Shown here: positions 43,208 through 51,857 of the stretch, one piece after another | Layout: each line of letters starts with the position of its first letter | How positions within the stretch are numbered: the first letter of the stretch is position 1 | Assembly: GCA_016786495.1 (NCBI GenBank) | Contig: JAEUUJ010000015.1 | Span: 1 to 64,000, forward strand | Direction: 5' to 3' | Source: Cyclobacteriaceae bacterium | GTDB taxonomy: Bacteria; Bacteroidota; Bacteroidia; Cytophagales; Cyclobacteriaceae | DNA length: 64,000 bases | Notes under the pieces: generated by a model | Database searches by the model: none | What the model was told of the DNA's origin: nothing | What the model saw: only the letters and a program-made list of their open reading frames with translations | Program-made: the position numbers and the translations under genes

Positions 43208-43558
43208 ATGTATATCGTTTACGGAATCAAGAACTGCAATACGGTTAAGAATGCTCTCGATTGGTTGAAAAAGAATAAGATCGAATTTGAATTTCACGAT
43301 TATAAAGCAAAGGGTATTGATGCAACCAGACTTAAGAGCTGGAGCAGTCAGGTGGGGTGGGAGAAGCTCGTAAATAAAAAGGGCACCACCTGGCGTCAAT
43401 TGGATGAGAAGGTTCAAAGTAAAGTCACCACCGAAAAGGCTGCCATCGACCTGATGCAGGAAAAAACAAGCGTGATCAAGCGCCCGCTGATCGAGTTGAA
43501 GAACAAGGTTGTAACCCTCGGCTTTGACGAAGCGGAATTTAAAGCTGCTTACAAGTAA
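43208..43558 (+). CDS. ArsC/Spx-family thioredoxin-fold protein (YffB type)
   Basis: 116 residues. It opens MYIVYGIKNCNTVKNALDWL with a single Cys10 at the place of the ArsC catalytic cysteine, continues with FEFHDYKAKGID, and ends with SVIKRPLIELKNKVVTLGFD, the conserved RPL loop. It lacks the CxxC of Spx. The family includes arsenate reductases and YffB-like proteins that use glutathione or remain uncharacterised. No ars genes are nearby, so arsenate reduction is not supported by context. May be read through from the trp operon. Confidence 0.82.
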   Translation: MYIVYGIKNCNTVKNALDWLKKNKIEFEFHDYKAKGIDATRLKSWSSQVGWEKLVNKKGTTWRQLDEKVQSKVTTEKAAIDLMQEKTSVIKRPLIELKNKVVTLGFDEAEFKAAYK

Positions 43559-43578
43559 TTACGATTTCCGATTTCTGT

Positions 43579-43586
43579 TAGCTTTG
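43579..43586 (+). promoter_or_regulatory. -7 box for the MATE gene
   Basis: TAGCTTTG matches TAnnTTTG and ends 10 bases before the ATG at 43597, so the leader is at most a few bases. No -33 TTG is visible at the usual distance. Confidence 0.45.
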
Positions 43587-43596
43587 CGGGTCTTTT

Positions 43597-44934
43597 ATGG
43601 AACTGCAACTCAACACCGGATACCGCCAGATTCTGGGGATGGCCTTACCCATCTCGTTGGCTATGCTGGTGCCGCAGATCAACTTCATTACCAATAACAT
43701 CTTCCTGGGTGGGCTTGGCGAAAGCGAACTCGCCAGTGCCGGCATTACAGGAGTCTACTACCTCATTTTTGCGGTAATTGGTAACGGACTGAACAACGGC
43801 TTGCAGGCGTTAATTGCCCGCAGGGCCGGACAAGGTTTACCGAAAGAAATCGGCCGGTTGTTCTTTCACGGAGTGTGGGTTGCGTTGGTGATTGCGGGCT
43901 TCGGGATTGCCATTACCTACAGCTTTGCCCCGATGGTGCTCCGGTCCATCATTCACAACCCTGTCATTGCCGATCAGGTTGTCGATTTTCTGATGATCCG
44001 CATTTGGGGTCTGCCTTTCCTTTATCTCTACGTGATGCGCAACGCCTTGCTGGTGGGTGTTAACCAGACAAAATTTTTGGTTTGGGGAACATTGGCTGAA
44101 GCGCTCGTTAACGTTGTGTTCGATTATGGATTTATTTATGGAAAGTTCGGCTTGCCGGAAATCGGCTTTAACGGAGCTGCATATGCCTCCATCATTGCCG
44201 AAGCATCGGGGTTAATCGTGATCTATTCGATCATCCGGATTAAAGGACTGCACCGGATGTTTTCATTTTTTGAAAATGTAAAACTGGAGGGAGCGGTATT
44301 TAAATTGATTCTCATTCAATCGGCTCCCCTGATTGCCCAGTATGCGATCAGTATTGCAAGCTGGGAATACTTCTACCTGTTGATCGAGCATCACGGAGCG
44401 CGGGCGCTTGCCATTTCCAACACCATGCGGAATATTTTCGGGCTGTTCGGAATTTTTGCGTGGGCCTTTGCGGCCACCACGAATACCATGGTGAGTAACA
44501 TCATTGGGCAGGGGCGGCAGGATGAAGTAATCGGATTGATTAAACGGATTGCCGGTATCAGTTTCTCGATTTCGGCCGTGATCTTTGTTGTATTGAACGT
44601 GGTGCCGGAATTGTTCCTGAATTTTTATAGCCAGGGACCGGAGTTTATTGCAGAAGCAATCCCGGTGGTAAGAATTGTTTCCGTGGCGTTGTTGATGATG
44701 TCGGTAGGAACGGTTTGGCTGAATTCGGTGACGGGAACGGGCAACACAGTGGTTAACCTCACCATTGAATCGATCACGATTGTGGTGTATTGTGCATACG
44801 TGTACATCGTGCTGGAGTACTTCCATCTGCCGATTACCTGGGGCTGGGGTTCGGAATGGGTATACTGGCTTTCTATGTTCAGTATGGCGTATTTTTACAT
44901 GCGCTCCGGGCGTTGGAAAAATAAAGTCATCTGA
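43597..44934 (+). CDS. MATE family efflux transporter
   Basis: 445 residues with about twelve hydrophobic segments in two similar halves. The start, MELQLNTGYRQILGMALPIS, is followed by AMLVPQINFITNNIFLGGLGESELASAGI, resembling the first two helices of MATE exporters. The second half has IFGIFAWAFAATTNTMVSNIIGQG-like sequence. MATE proteins export cationic drugs, metabolites or lipids using Na+ or H+ gradients across the inner membrane. The substrate is unknown. It appears monocistronic. Confidence 0.88.
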   Translation: MELQLNTGYRQILGMALPISLAMLVPQINFITNNIFLGGLGESELASAGITGVYYLIFAVIGNGLNNGLQALIARRAGQGLPKEIGRLFFHGVWVALVIAGFGIAITYSFAPMVLRSIIHNPVIADQVVDFLMIRIWGLPFLYLYVMRNALLVGVNQTKFLVWGTLAEALVNVVFDYGFIYGKFGLPEIGFNGAAYASIIAEASGLIVIYSIIRIKGLHRMFSFFENVKLEGAVFKLILIQSAPLIAQYAISIASWEYFYLLIEHHGARALAISNTMRNIFGLFGIFAWAFAATTNTMVSNIIGQGRQDEVIGLIKRIAGISFSISAVIFVVLNVVPELFLNFYSQGPEFIAEAIPVVRIVSVALLMMSVGTVWLNSVTGTGNTVVNLTIESITIVVYCAYVYIVLEYFHLPITWGWGSEWVYWLSMFSMAYFYMRSGRWKNKVI

Positions 44935-44975
44935 GTACAACCATTTTCTGTCTTCTGTCGTATCAACAGGTTGCT

Positions 44976-45689
44976 ATGAAATTTGCATTTGTATTCCTCC
45001 TTACCGCGATGGCCGGATCGGCCTTCTCACAGGGTTTTATCGCTGCTATCGATTCCGATGACATAGGTGTTATTTTGAACAATCCTGCCACCATCGTTCT
45101 GGAAAATGGCGATACGTTAAAGGGAAAATTATCATCTGCTTCGCTGATCAACAGTTATCTCAAAAACGTGACGCTGAAACTTGCTGACGGTTCGAAGCGA
45201 AAACTGGACGCAGCCGAGATGAAGACGCTTACCGTAAAAGCATCGGCACTCGCGAAAATGGCGATGATGAATGAGTCGGCTAACTCCATCTTTCGCGCAA
45301 TCAAAACTGATTTCAACACAATCATCAACCGCGAGTACATCGTATTTGAACAGGCCCTTCGTGCAACGAAAAAGGATAAGCCTGCGATGATGCAATTACT
45401 CAACCCGGGATTTGATCACGCGATAAAAGTATATGCGGATCCGAATGCGAATGAGACCATGAAATTGCAGTCGGGTGATGTTACGCTAACGGGTGGTGCC
45501 GACAAATCGTATCTGTTTGTTAAAAATGGTGAAAAGGCCGTTATCGTGAAGAAAGGCAAGTACCGCAACAATTTCGATGAGCTTTACGCAGATTGCCCCG
45601 ACATGCTCACGGCATTTGAAGGCGACAAAGCAAAGTTTAAGGATATGGCCGGACACGTTTTTGTGTACGATCAGCTCTGCGCGAAGTAG
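44976..45689 (+). CDS. Secreted protein of unknown function
   Basis: 237 residues. A clear signal peptide (MKFAFVFLLTAMAGSAFSQG) is followed by a segment with paired beta strands (TIVLENGDTLKGKLSSASLI, then VTLKLADGSKRKLDAAEM) that looks like a small beta barrel or sandwich. A helical part and a second beta segment (KSYLFVKNGEKAVIVKKGKY) follow. The C-terminus has two cysteines (YADCPDM, YDQLCAK), which could form a disulfide. I recognise no family. Probably periplasmic. Confidence 0.65.
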   Translation: MKFAFVFLLTAMAGSAFSQGFIAAIDSDDIGVILNNPATIVLENGDTLKGKLSSASLINSYLKNVTLKLADGSKRKLDAAEMKTLTVKASALAKMAMMNESANSIFRAIKTDFNTIINREYIVFEQALRATKKDKPAMMQLLNPGFDHAIKVYADPNANETMKLQSGDVTLTGGADKSYLFVKNGEKAVIVKKGKYRNNFDELYADCPDMLTAFEGDKAKFKDMAGHVFVYDQLCAK

Positions 45690-45703
45690 GCCGCTTCAAA
45701 CGG

Positions 45704-45731
45704 TTGAAATAGGGTAAAATCTGTATCTTTA
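45704..45731 (+). promoter_or_regulatory. Promoter for the E1 dehydrogenase gene
   Basis: TTG (45704-45706), 17-base spacer, TATCTTTA (45724-45731), one mismatch to TAnnTTTG. It lies 22 bases before the ATG. Confidence 0.5.
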
Positions 45732-45753
45732 GACCTTATTTCTATCGTCCCAA

Positions 45754-47847
45754 ATGCCAGAAACGGTCAAGGAAAAGTCTAAGAAATCACCCGAATCGAA
45801 ACTTTCGCAAGACGTATTGCTCAAGGCGTACGAGCTCATGTGTACCGCCAGGCGCATGGCCGATTTGTACGATGAGAATCGCGAGGTTTGCAGTAAATAT
45901 GTTCACAGTACTTCATGGGGGCACGAGGCTATCCAGCTTGCTGCCGGCATGCAGTTGAAGTCGTTCGACTTCGCTTCACTGTACTATCGAGATGAGTCTA
46001 TGCTACTCGGCATCGGCATGCAACCGCATGAGTTGATGATGCAGTTGATGGCCAAGCGTGAAGATCCGTTTTCGGGGGGAAGAACGTACTACGGTCATCC
46101 GTCTTTGAAGCGTGAAGGGTTTCCATTAATCCCGCATCAGAGTTCCGCAACCGGAATGCAGGCAATCCCGGCCACGGGCATGGCGCATGGCATCGCTTAC
46201 CTGGAATCGCAAAAGTTATTAACGGGTAAGAATAACCCGATCGTTATTTGTTCGCTGGGCGATGGCTCAGTTACGGAAGGTGAGGTTGCAGAGGCATTTC
46301 AAATGGCCGTGCTGAAGAAACTTCCGATACTTTACCTCATTCAGGACAACGACTGGGGTATCTCGGCCACCGGCAGCGAGATGCGGGCGATGGATGCCTA
46401 TGAATACGCAGCCGGCTTTAAAGGTTTGGAGCGCATGCGTGTAGACGGTTCTGATTTCTCCGATTCGTATGAGGGACTAAGCAAGGCAATCGACTACGTA
46501 AGAAAGAAACGCGCACCCATTCTCGTTCACGCAAAATGTCCGTTGCTCGGACATCACACATCCGGTGTTCGCAAGGAGTGGTATCGCGGCGAAAATCTCG
46601 ACTTGCAACAGCAGGATGATCCGCTTGTAAAGCTTGAAAAGAAATTGCAGGAAGAGATCGATGAAGCGACACTCGCAACAATTCGCACGAAAGCAGCGGA
46701 GTTTGTTGAATCGGAATATAAAAAGGCATTAGATTCTCCTGATCCGGACGTTACTGATTTTGATTCGCACGAGTTTGCTCCCACACCGGTTACCGAAGAG
46801 AAGGGAACTCGTTCTCCAAAAGGCGGAGAGAAGGTAGTAATGGTAGACGCTGCCCTCCATGCGGTGGATGAAATCCTGAAGAGACATCCGGAGGCGTTGT
46901 TCTACGGTCAGGATGTTGGCCGGAGGCTCGGCGGGGTATTTCGCGAAGCGGCAACACTCGCGCAAAAGTATGGCGATGAACGCGTGTTCAATACACCCAT
47001 TCAGGAGGCTTACATTGTGGGCTCCACGGCAGGTATGTCAGCTGTGGGCGCAAAACCCATTGTAGAGATTCAGTTTGCGGACTATATCTGGCCGGGAATA
47101 AACCAGTTAGTGGAAGAGCTTTCCAAAAGTTGTTACTTGTCGAAAGGTCAGTTTCCGATTCAATCGCTTATCCGCGTGCCGATTGGTGCGTATGGCGGAG
47201 GCGGGCCGTATCATTCCGGCAGTGTGGAATCGGCTTTGGTTACGATCAACGGAATCAAGGTTGTGTATCCATCGAATGCTGCCGACATGAAAGGTTTGCT
47301 CAAAGCATCGTTCTATGATCCGAACCCGGTGGTGTTGCTGGAACACAAAGGACTATACTGGTCGAAAGTTCCGGGAACGACTGACGCAAAAACGATCGAA
47401 CCAGATGAGGATTACATCATCCCGCTTGGCAAAGCGAACATCGTTCAGAAAGCCGATGCAAAACTCATCGAAGCAGGAGAGAGTGCGGTAATTATTACCT
47501 ACGGCATGGGTGTTTACTGGGCGAAGGAGGCTTCGAAAAAATTCAAAGGCCGTGTTGAAATACTTGATTTACGAACACTCAATCCGTTAGACTGGAGCGC
47601 AGTTAAGGCGAGTGCTGAAACGCACGGCAGAGTTATGGTATTAACGGAAGAGCCTGTGCATAACTCATTCGCAGAGTCGCTGGCCGGAAGAATTTCGAAA
47701 GCGTGCTTTGCCTCTTTAGACGCTCCGGTGTGGACGGTGGGTGCGGTGAACCTCCCTGCAGTTCCACTCAATGTAGACCTTGAGAAGATGATGCTGCCCT
47801 CGGCTGATAAAGTGTTTACTGAGCTTAATGCGTTGCTGAGCTACTAG
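45754..47847 (+). CDS. 2-oxo acid dehydrogenase E1, fused alpha and beta subunits
   Basis: 697 residues. Residues 1 to about 340 are an E1 alpha subunit: ARRMADLYDENREVCSKYVH, the thiamine-diphosphate motif SLGDGSVTEGEVAEAFQMA to QDNDWGIS, and VHAKCPLLGHHTSG. From about residue 365 comes the E1 beta subunit: EALFYGQDVGRRLGGVFREA, TPIQEAYIVGSTAGMSAVG, EIQFADYIWPGINQLVEE, and GAYGGGGPYHSGSVES. The type resembles branched-chain or acetoin/pyruvate E1 with alpha and beta in one chain. It decarboxylates a 2-oxo acid and reductively acylates the E2 lipoyl group. E2 and E3 are not in the window. The stop overlaps that of tamL on the other strand. Confidence 0.88.
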   Translation: MPETVKEKSKKSPESKLSQDVLLKAYELMCTARRMADLYDENREVCSKYVHSTSWGHEAIQLAAGMQLKSFDFASLYYRDESMLLGIGMQPHELMMQLMAKREDPFSGGRTYYGHPSLKREGFPLIPHQSSATGMQAIPATGMAHGIAYLESQKLLTGKNNPIVICSLGDGSVTEGEVAEAFQMAVLKKLPILYLIQDNDWGISATGSEMRAMDAYEYAAGFKGLERMRVDGSDFSDSYEGLSKAIDYVRKKRAPILVHAKCPLLGHHTSGVRKEWYRGENLDLQQQDDPLVKLEKKLQEEIDEATLATIRTKAAEFVESEYKKALDSPDPDVTDFDSHEFAPTPVTEEKGTRSPKGGEKVVMVDAALHAVDEILKRHPEALFYGQDVGRRLGGVFREAATLAQKYGDERVFNTPIQEAYIVGSTAGMSAVGAKPIVEIQFADYIWPGINQLVEELSKSCYLSKGQFPIQSLIRVPIGAYGGGGPYHSGSVESALVTINGIKVVYPSNAADMKGLLKASFYDPNPVVLLEHKGLYWSKVPGTTDAKTIEPDEDYIIPLGKANIVQKADAKLIEAGESAVIITYGMGVYWAKEASKKFKGRVEILDLRTLNPLDWSAVKASAETHGRVMVLTEEPVHNSFAESLAGRISKACFASLDAPVWTVGAVNLPAVPLNVDLEKMMLPSADKVFTELNALLSY

Positions 47848-50327
47848 AACGAGTAGCCGATACCGATGTTGTAGATAACAGGTTCGTTATAACGCGTGTA
47901 CGGCCTTACAAATCGCAGCTTGGGAAGAACAAATTTTTCACCATCGTCACGCGCAGGGTCGTAGGCTTTGATCCCCACATCGAACCGCAGAATCAGGAAT
48001 GAGAAGTTGAATCGTAACCCGAAACCGGTTCCCACACCAATCTCCCGGTAAAAGCGGTTCAGGTTAAACTGCGAGTTTCCTTTATCCTCATTATTATCGT
48101 CCAGCGGTTTGAACGTCCAAACGTTTCCGGCATCTACGAACACGGCTCCTTCCACGAATCCGAACACCTTCTTGCGGATCTCCACACTGCCTTCCAGCAA
48201 GATGTCACCCGGCTTTTCGAACTGGTAGTTGAAGTACCCGTCCTGAGGAATGTCGCTGCTGACATCGGGTTTGAACGACCCCTGGCCGAGCCTTCGCGGT
48301 CGCCATGCGCGGATACTGTTGCTTCCTCCTGCAAAGAAGTACTTTTCGTAGGGAAGTGCCCGGGTGGTGTCGCCATAGGCGTAGGCCACACCACCGTTGA
48401 ACCGGTATGCCAGCATCGTGGTTTTGTCGAGTACTTTGGTTCTTCTGAAATCGACACTGGCCCGCAGGTATTTGAATTTTTGTAAACCTTCCGCAGAAAG
48501 GTCAATCAGGTTTTGAATCGTTCCGCCACTTTCGATGGCCCACCGGAAGAACGCTGAAGTTGTTCCCGGACTTCCATAGTTGTTGAAGTTCCAGGTCATG
48601 GCGAAAATCATGCTGCTTACGAACGATGAGTTAAACGAATACTTAAGCGGGTTTCCGTATTCGGTGAACTGTTCATTCAAGAAACTCTGAAAGTCCTGCG
48701 AGGTTGTTGAATTGATCACACTCAGGTTGACGATCGTGAAATCATACCGTCTGATCCGCTGATTATCCCAGCTGTACGTAAAGTTGGCAGACGTTGCTTT
48801 GCGCTGATACTCCGGACGGTTGGTATACGTGTATCCTACCTGCACTTTCGTTCGGGGGTTGACCCGGCCGAGCCGATAACGAACCTGGTCGGGCAACGGA
48901 AACAAAAACTGCGGGAATGAAACCGATGCGTTGATGCCGGCTTCGATACTTCGGTAAACACTGATGTTGCTCGATTGTGTGGCCGACAAAACGCCTTCGT
49001 ATCCGATCCGGCCGTTCATTTCGAAGTTCTCCAGACCGTTGAAGATGTTGCGCTTCATGAAGTTCACGCTGTAGAACGGGCCCGGAAATCCCTGGGTAAC
49101 ACTCATACCGATTTCATTCGACCACTGATACCGGTCGAGCGGACTGGTAAAAATGTTGGCGATGAACTTTCCTCCCGATGTGTCGTAATTCACGTTTACG
49201 AACTTGAAGTTGTTCAGGTTGGCGAGCTGGCGTTGCGTGTCGAAGGTTTTTGTCCGGCTATAGAATTGACCCGGCTTGAGGAACACCCGTTGTCCGAGCA
49301 TTTTTAAACTGTAACTGCGTTCGAAGTACTGGAAGTTAACGCCACGTGAGGCGCGTTTGGTACGAAATGCATCAGAAGAAGGAGGGGCAACCCCGGCATC
49401 TGTGGTAAAGTTAACCTCATCAATGATAAACTTCTTGTGATAGCCCCGCTTTGCGGGATCGTTAACAATTATCTGAACACCAACCCTGCGGTTCGGACGG
49501 TAGGTAGTATCGGTTTCGTATTCAATGTACTGCCGGCTAAAGTCGAAGTAACCGTTGTCTTTCAATAGTAAGTCGAGTCGCTCGCGCTCTTTTGAAAAGT
49601 TGTCTTGCCGGTAACGCTGACCTTTCACCAGAAAACTTTGTGCGCTGTTTTTAACCAGGAGGTTGTAGATAGCCGTGTCGGTCACCCGATAGAACACAGT
49701 ATCGATGCGGTAAGGCTTGCCTGCGCGGATCGTGTATTCGATTTGTACTTTTTTCCGGAACCGGGCTTTGTTGCGCTTCCGCTCGTTTCTGGGAACCAAC
49801 TCGCACGATGTGACCGTGTTGTTGAAGTAGCCGTTTGAAAACAGGTAATCCGAAAACTTGGCAACGGTCAGGTCAGTTGCCGAAGAGTCGTATACCGTAA
49901 TCGGGTCGACCCATTGCATCAGCAGGTTTCCGTTCTGGATACGATCGTTCAGCTTGTCGATTTTGCTCTGCTTGGTAAACAGCAGGTTGTTTGCCTTCTT
50001 GTCGGTCTTTGCCCGGGCAATTTTTGCGTTATACTTCTTTTCGGTCTTTTCGATCTTCTTTTCGTACGTCTTGGGGTCGAACTTTCTTCGGCCCAGGTAA
50101 TGTGCCCACCGGGGTGCTAACGCAAGACGCCCAAAAGCCTTTTGATTCTCTTTCTGGGTGTACAGATCTTTGAGTGTGCTTTCGCTGATGTCGGCTGGCT
50201 GGCCTTTGATTTTCTGGCGGTAGAGCAGCCGCTCGTTTTCCTTGAGATACCGGGTGCCGGTACAAGCCTGCAGCAGGATCAAAACTGAGAAAAGAAGGAA
50301 ATAATATCTATTTTTCGAGGGTATCAA
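47844..50327 (-). CDS. BamA/TamA-family outer-membrane lipoprotein (TamL type)
   Basis: 827 residues. The N-terminus MIPSKNRYYFLLFSVLILLQ is followed by the lipobox-like QACTG, suggesting a lipid anchor, then TRYLKENERLLYRQKIKG. POTRA-like regions follow (for example DNGYFDFSRQYIEYETDTTY). A long beta barrel has AGGSNSIRAWRPRRLG, the conserved xRGW-like loop of Omp85 proteins, and the C-terminal strand YNIGIGYSF ending in Phe. Bacteroidota have a lipoprotein TamA variant (TamL) that works with TamB in outer-membrane assembly. The start codon is TTG; no ATG is available before a stop at 50331-50333. The divergent methyltransferase starts 11 bases away. Confidence 0.85.
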   Translation of the reverse strand: MIPSKNRYYFLLFSVLILLQACTGTRYLKENERLLYRQKIKGQPADISESTLKDLYTQKENQKAFGRLALAPRWAHYLGRRKFDPKTYEKKIEKTEKKYNAKIARAKTDKKANNLLFTKQSKIDKLNDRIQNGNLLMQWVDPITVYDSSATDLTVAKFSDYLFSNGYFNNTVTSCELVPRNERKRNKARFRKKVQIEYTIRAGKPYRIDTVFYRVTDTAIYNLLVKNSAQSFLVKGQRYRQDNFSKERERLDLLLKDNGYFDFSRQYIEYETDTTYRPNRRVGVQIIVNDPAKRGYHKKFIIDEVNFTTDAGVAPPSSDAFRTKRASRGVNFQYFERSYSLKMLGQRVFLKPGQFYSRTKTFDTQRQLANLNNFKFVNVNYDTSGGKFIANIFTSPLDRYQWSNEIGMSVTQGFPGPFYSVNFMKRNIFNGLENFEMNGRIGYEGVLSATQSSNISVYRSIEAGINASVSFPQFLFPLPDQVRYRLGRVNPRTKVQVGYTYTNRPEYQRKATSANFTYSWDNQRIRRYDFTIVNLSVINSTTSQDFQSFLNEQFTEYGNPLKYSFNSSFVSSMIFAMTWNFNNYGSPGTTSAFFRWAIESGGTIQNLIDLSAEGLQKFKYLRASVDFRRTKVLDKTTMLAYRFNGGVAYAYGDTTRALPYEKYFFAGGSNSIRAWRPRRLGQGSFKPDVSSDIPQDGYFNYQFEKPGDILLEGSVEIRKKVFGFVEGAVFVDAGNVWTFKPLDDNNEDKGNSQFNLNRFYREIGVGTGFGLRFNFSFLILRFDVGIKAYDPARDDGEKFVLPKLRFVRPYTRYNEPVIYNIGIGYSF

Positions 50328-50337
50328 CGGTCAAAAA

Positions 50338-51078
50338 ATGCTGTCCAAAGCGCGGATCAAATTCATCAAATCTTTGCAATTAAAGAAATACCGAAAACAG
50401 GAACAATGTTTTACGGTGGAGGGTGAAAAAAGCGTACTGGAGGTTCTGACCTCTTCGTTAACCGTGAAGGAGGTATATGCCACAGCCGAATTCATCGAAC
50501 GCCAGAAGTCGGCTCTCAGCAGGTTTAAAGGTCCGGTAGTGGAAGTATCAGAGAAAGAGCTGGCATCGGTAGGTGAGTATGCATCCAACAATGCAGCGCT
50601 GGCGGTGGTGGCCATTCCGGAAAACACACGGCCGAAACTCACATCGCAGGAATTTGTGTTGATGCTGGACGACATCCGCGACCCGGGTAACCTGGGTACG
50701 ATTATCCGGACGGCCGATTGGTATGGGATCAAGAACATCATCGCCTCAGAAGAAACTGCGGATGTTTATAACGGAAAAGTGGTGCAGGCAAGTATGGGTT
50801 CGTTTGTTCGAACGAACGTGTTTTACACAAATCTGGTGGAATTCTTAACCGGCAACACGCTACCGGTGTTAGGGACCTTCCTGAACGGAGCAGATGCTCA
50901 TTCCTTTAATTACGGACAGGGTGGAATCATTGTGATCGGCAATGAAGCAAACGGAATCTCGGACGCGGTAGCTTCGTTTGTCACGCAAAAAATTACCATC
51001 CCGCGGTACGGGCACGCTGAGTCGTTAAATGCAGGAATCGCGACCGCTGTAATCCTGGACAATATCCGCAGGCGTTAA
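50338..51078 (+). CDS. SpoU/TrmH-family RNA 2'-O-methyltransferase
   Basis: 246 residues. The N-terminal substrate-binding domain opens MLSKARIKFIKSLQLKKYRK and contains FTVEGEKSVLEVL. The SPOUT catalytic domain has LDDIRDPGNLGTIIRTADWY (motif 1), IVIGNEANGIS (motif 2) and IPRYGHAESLNAGIATAVIL (motif 3), forming the trefoil knot for SAM. Family members methylate ribose 2'-OH in rRNA or tRNA; the target cannot be told. It is divergent from tamL with only ten bases between start codons, so its promoter must lie inside tamL; TATTTTTC at 50309-50316 is a candidate. Confidence 0.88.
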   Translation: MLSKARIKFIKSLQLKKYRKQEQCFTVEGEKSVLEVLTSSLTVKEVYATAEFIERQKSALSRFKGPVVEVSEKELASVGEYASNNAALAVVAIPENTRPKLTSQEFVLMLDDIRDPGNLGTIIRTADWYGIKNIIASEETADVYNGKVVQASMGSFVRTNVFYTNLVEFLTGNTLPVLGTFLNGADAHSFNYGQGGIIVIGNEANGISDAVASFVTQKITIPRYGHAESLNAGIATAVILDNIRRR

Positions 51079-51854
51079 AAGAAGCCCTTGCTGTTTTCAG
51101 TCGCTTCCGCGGAAATTTTTTCTGCGTGTTCTTTTCCCAGGTAGTTGTCAATAATCGAGTGACCGAGGTAAATGAGCGGAGTGAGCGCAATCGCTACAAT
51201 GAACTTGTAGATGTAGTTCGTGATCCCGATCGCTACAATTTGGGAAGTGGTGAACACGCCCGAAAAGGCAATGAACAGCACCACAAAACTGTCGATGAAT
51301 TGCGACACCAGGGTTGAACCGGTAGAGCGTAGCCAGAGGTACTTGTTTCCGGTAACTTTTTTTAGTTTTTGAAATACAAACACATCGGTGAGCTGGCCAA
51401 TGATGAACGCGGTGAGTGAGCCGATGATAATTCGCTGCCCCTGTCCAAAAATTTTGTTGAAGGCAATATCCATGTCTACCGTACTTCCATCAGGGCCTTT
51501 CGTGTAATGCCAGAAGTCGGCAGGGGAGAGCAGCATGGTTAAAAAGATCACCACGAACGCGTAGGCGATCAGTCCGGCGGTCAGGTAGCTGATTCGCTTG
51601 ACGCCTGGTTTTCCAAAGTATTCGTTGATTAAATCGGTGGTGATGAACACAACGGGCCAGATAACAACGCCCGCAGTTAAGTTAAAGTCCATCGTGAATC
51701 CAAGAATGTTCAGATTCGCGGGGTTCATGCCGAGGGTTTGTTCGAACGAAAAGATTTTGACACCGATCATTTCGGCCAGAAGCGCATTCGTGATGAAGAT
51801 GCCTGACAGAACCAGGAACAGGCGATGTTTCTTTTGCTCGAGTGTTGGCTGCAT
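51075..51854 (-). CDS. Queuosine precursor transporter (YhhQ/VUT family)
   Basis: 259 residues with about six or seven membrane helices. Family features are GIFITNALLAEMIGVKIFSF, TAGVVIWPVVFITTDLINEYFG, the YF-G motif, and SLTAFIIGQLTDVFVFQKLK, followed by FIDSFVVLFIAFSG. YhhQ relatives take up preQ0 or preQ1 for queuosine tRNA modification in the inner membrane. It lies three bases after rnz and the two are likely cotranscribed. Its stop overlaps the stop of the convergent methyltransferase gene by four bases. Confidence 0.85.
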   Translation of the reverse strand: MQPTLEQKKHRLFLVLSGIFITNALLAEMIGVKIFSFEQTLGMNPANLNILGFTMDFNLTAGVVIWPVVFITTDLINEYFGKPGVKRISYLTAGLIAYAFVVIFLTMLLSPADFWHYTKGPDGSTVDMDIAFNKIFGQGQRIIIGSLTAFIIGQLTDVFVFQKLKKVTGNKYLWLRSTGSTLVSQFIDSFVVLFIAFSGVFTTSQIVAIGITNYIYKFIVAIALTPLIYLGHSIIDNYLGKEHAEKISAEATENSKGFF

Positions 51855-51857
51855 ACG

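Noticed and set aside
43208-43558. Arsenic resistance function for the ArsC-like gene
   Set aside because: No ars operon genes are nearby; a single Cys and YffB-like features do not support arsenate reduction.
44263-44940. 225-codon minus-strand ORF opposite the MATE gene
   Set aside because: Composition is His/Asn/Arg-rich, as expected from the complement of a hydrophobic membrane protein.
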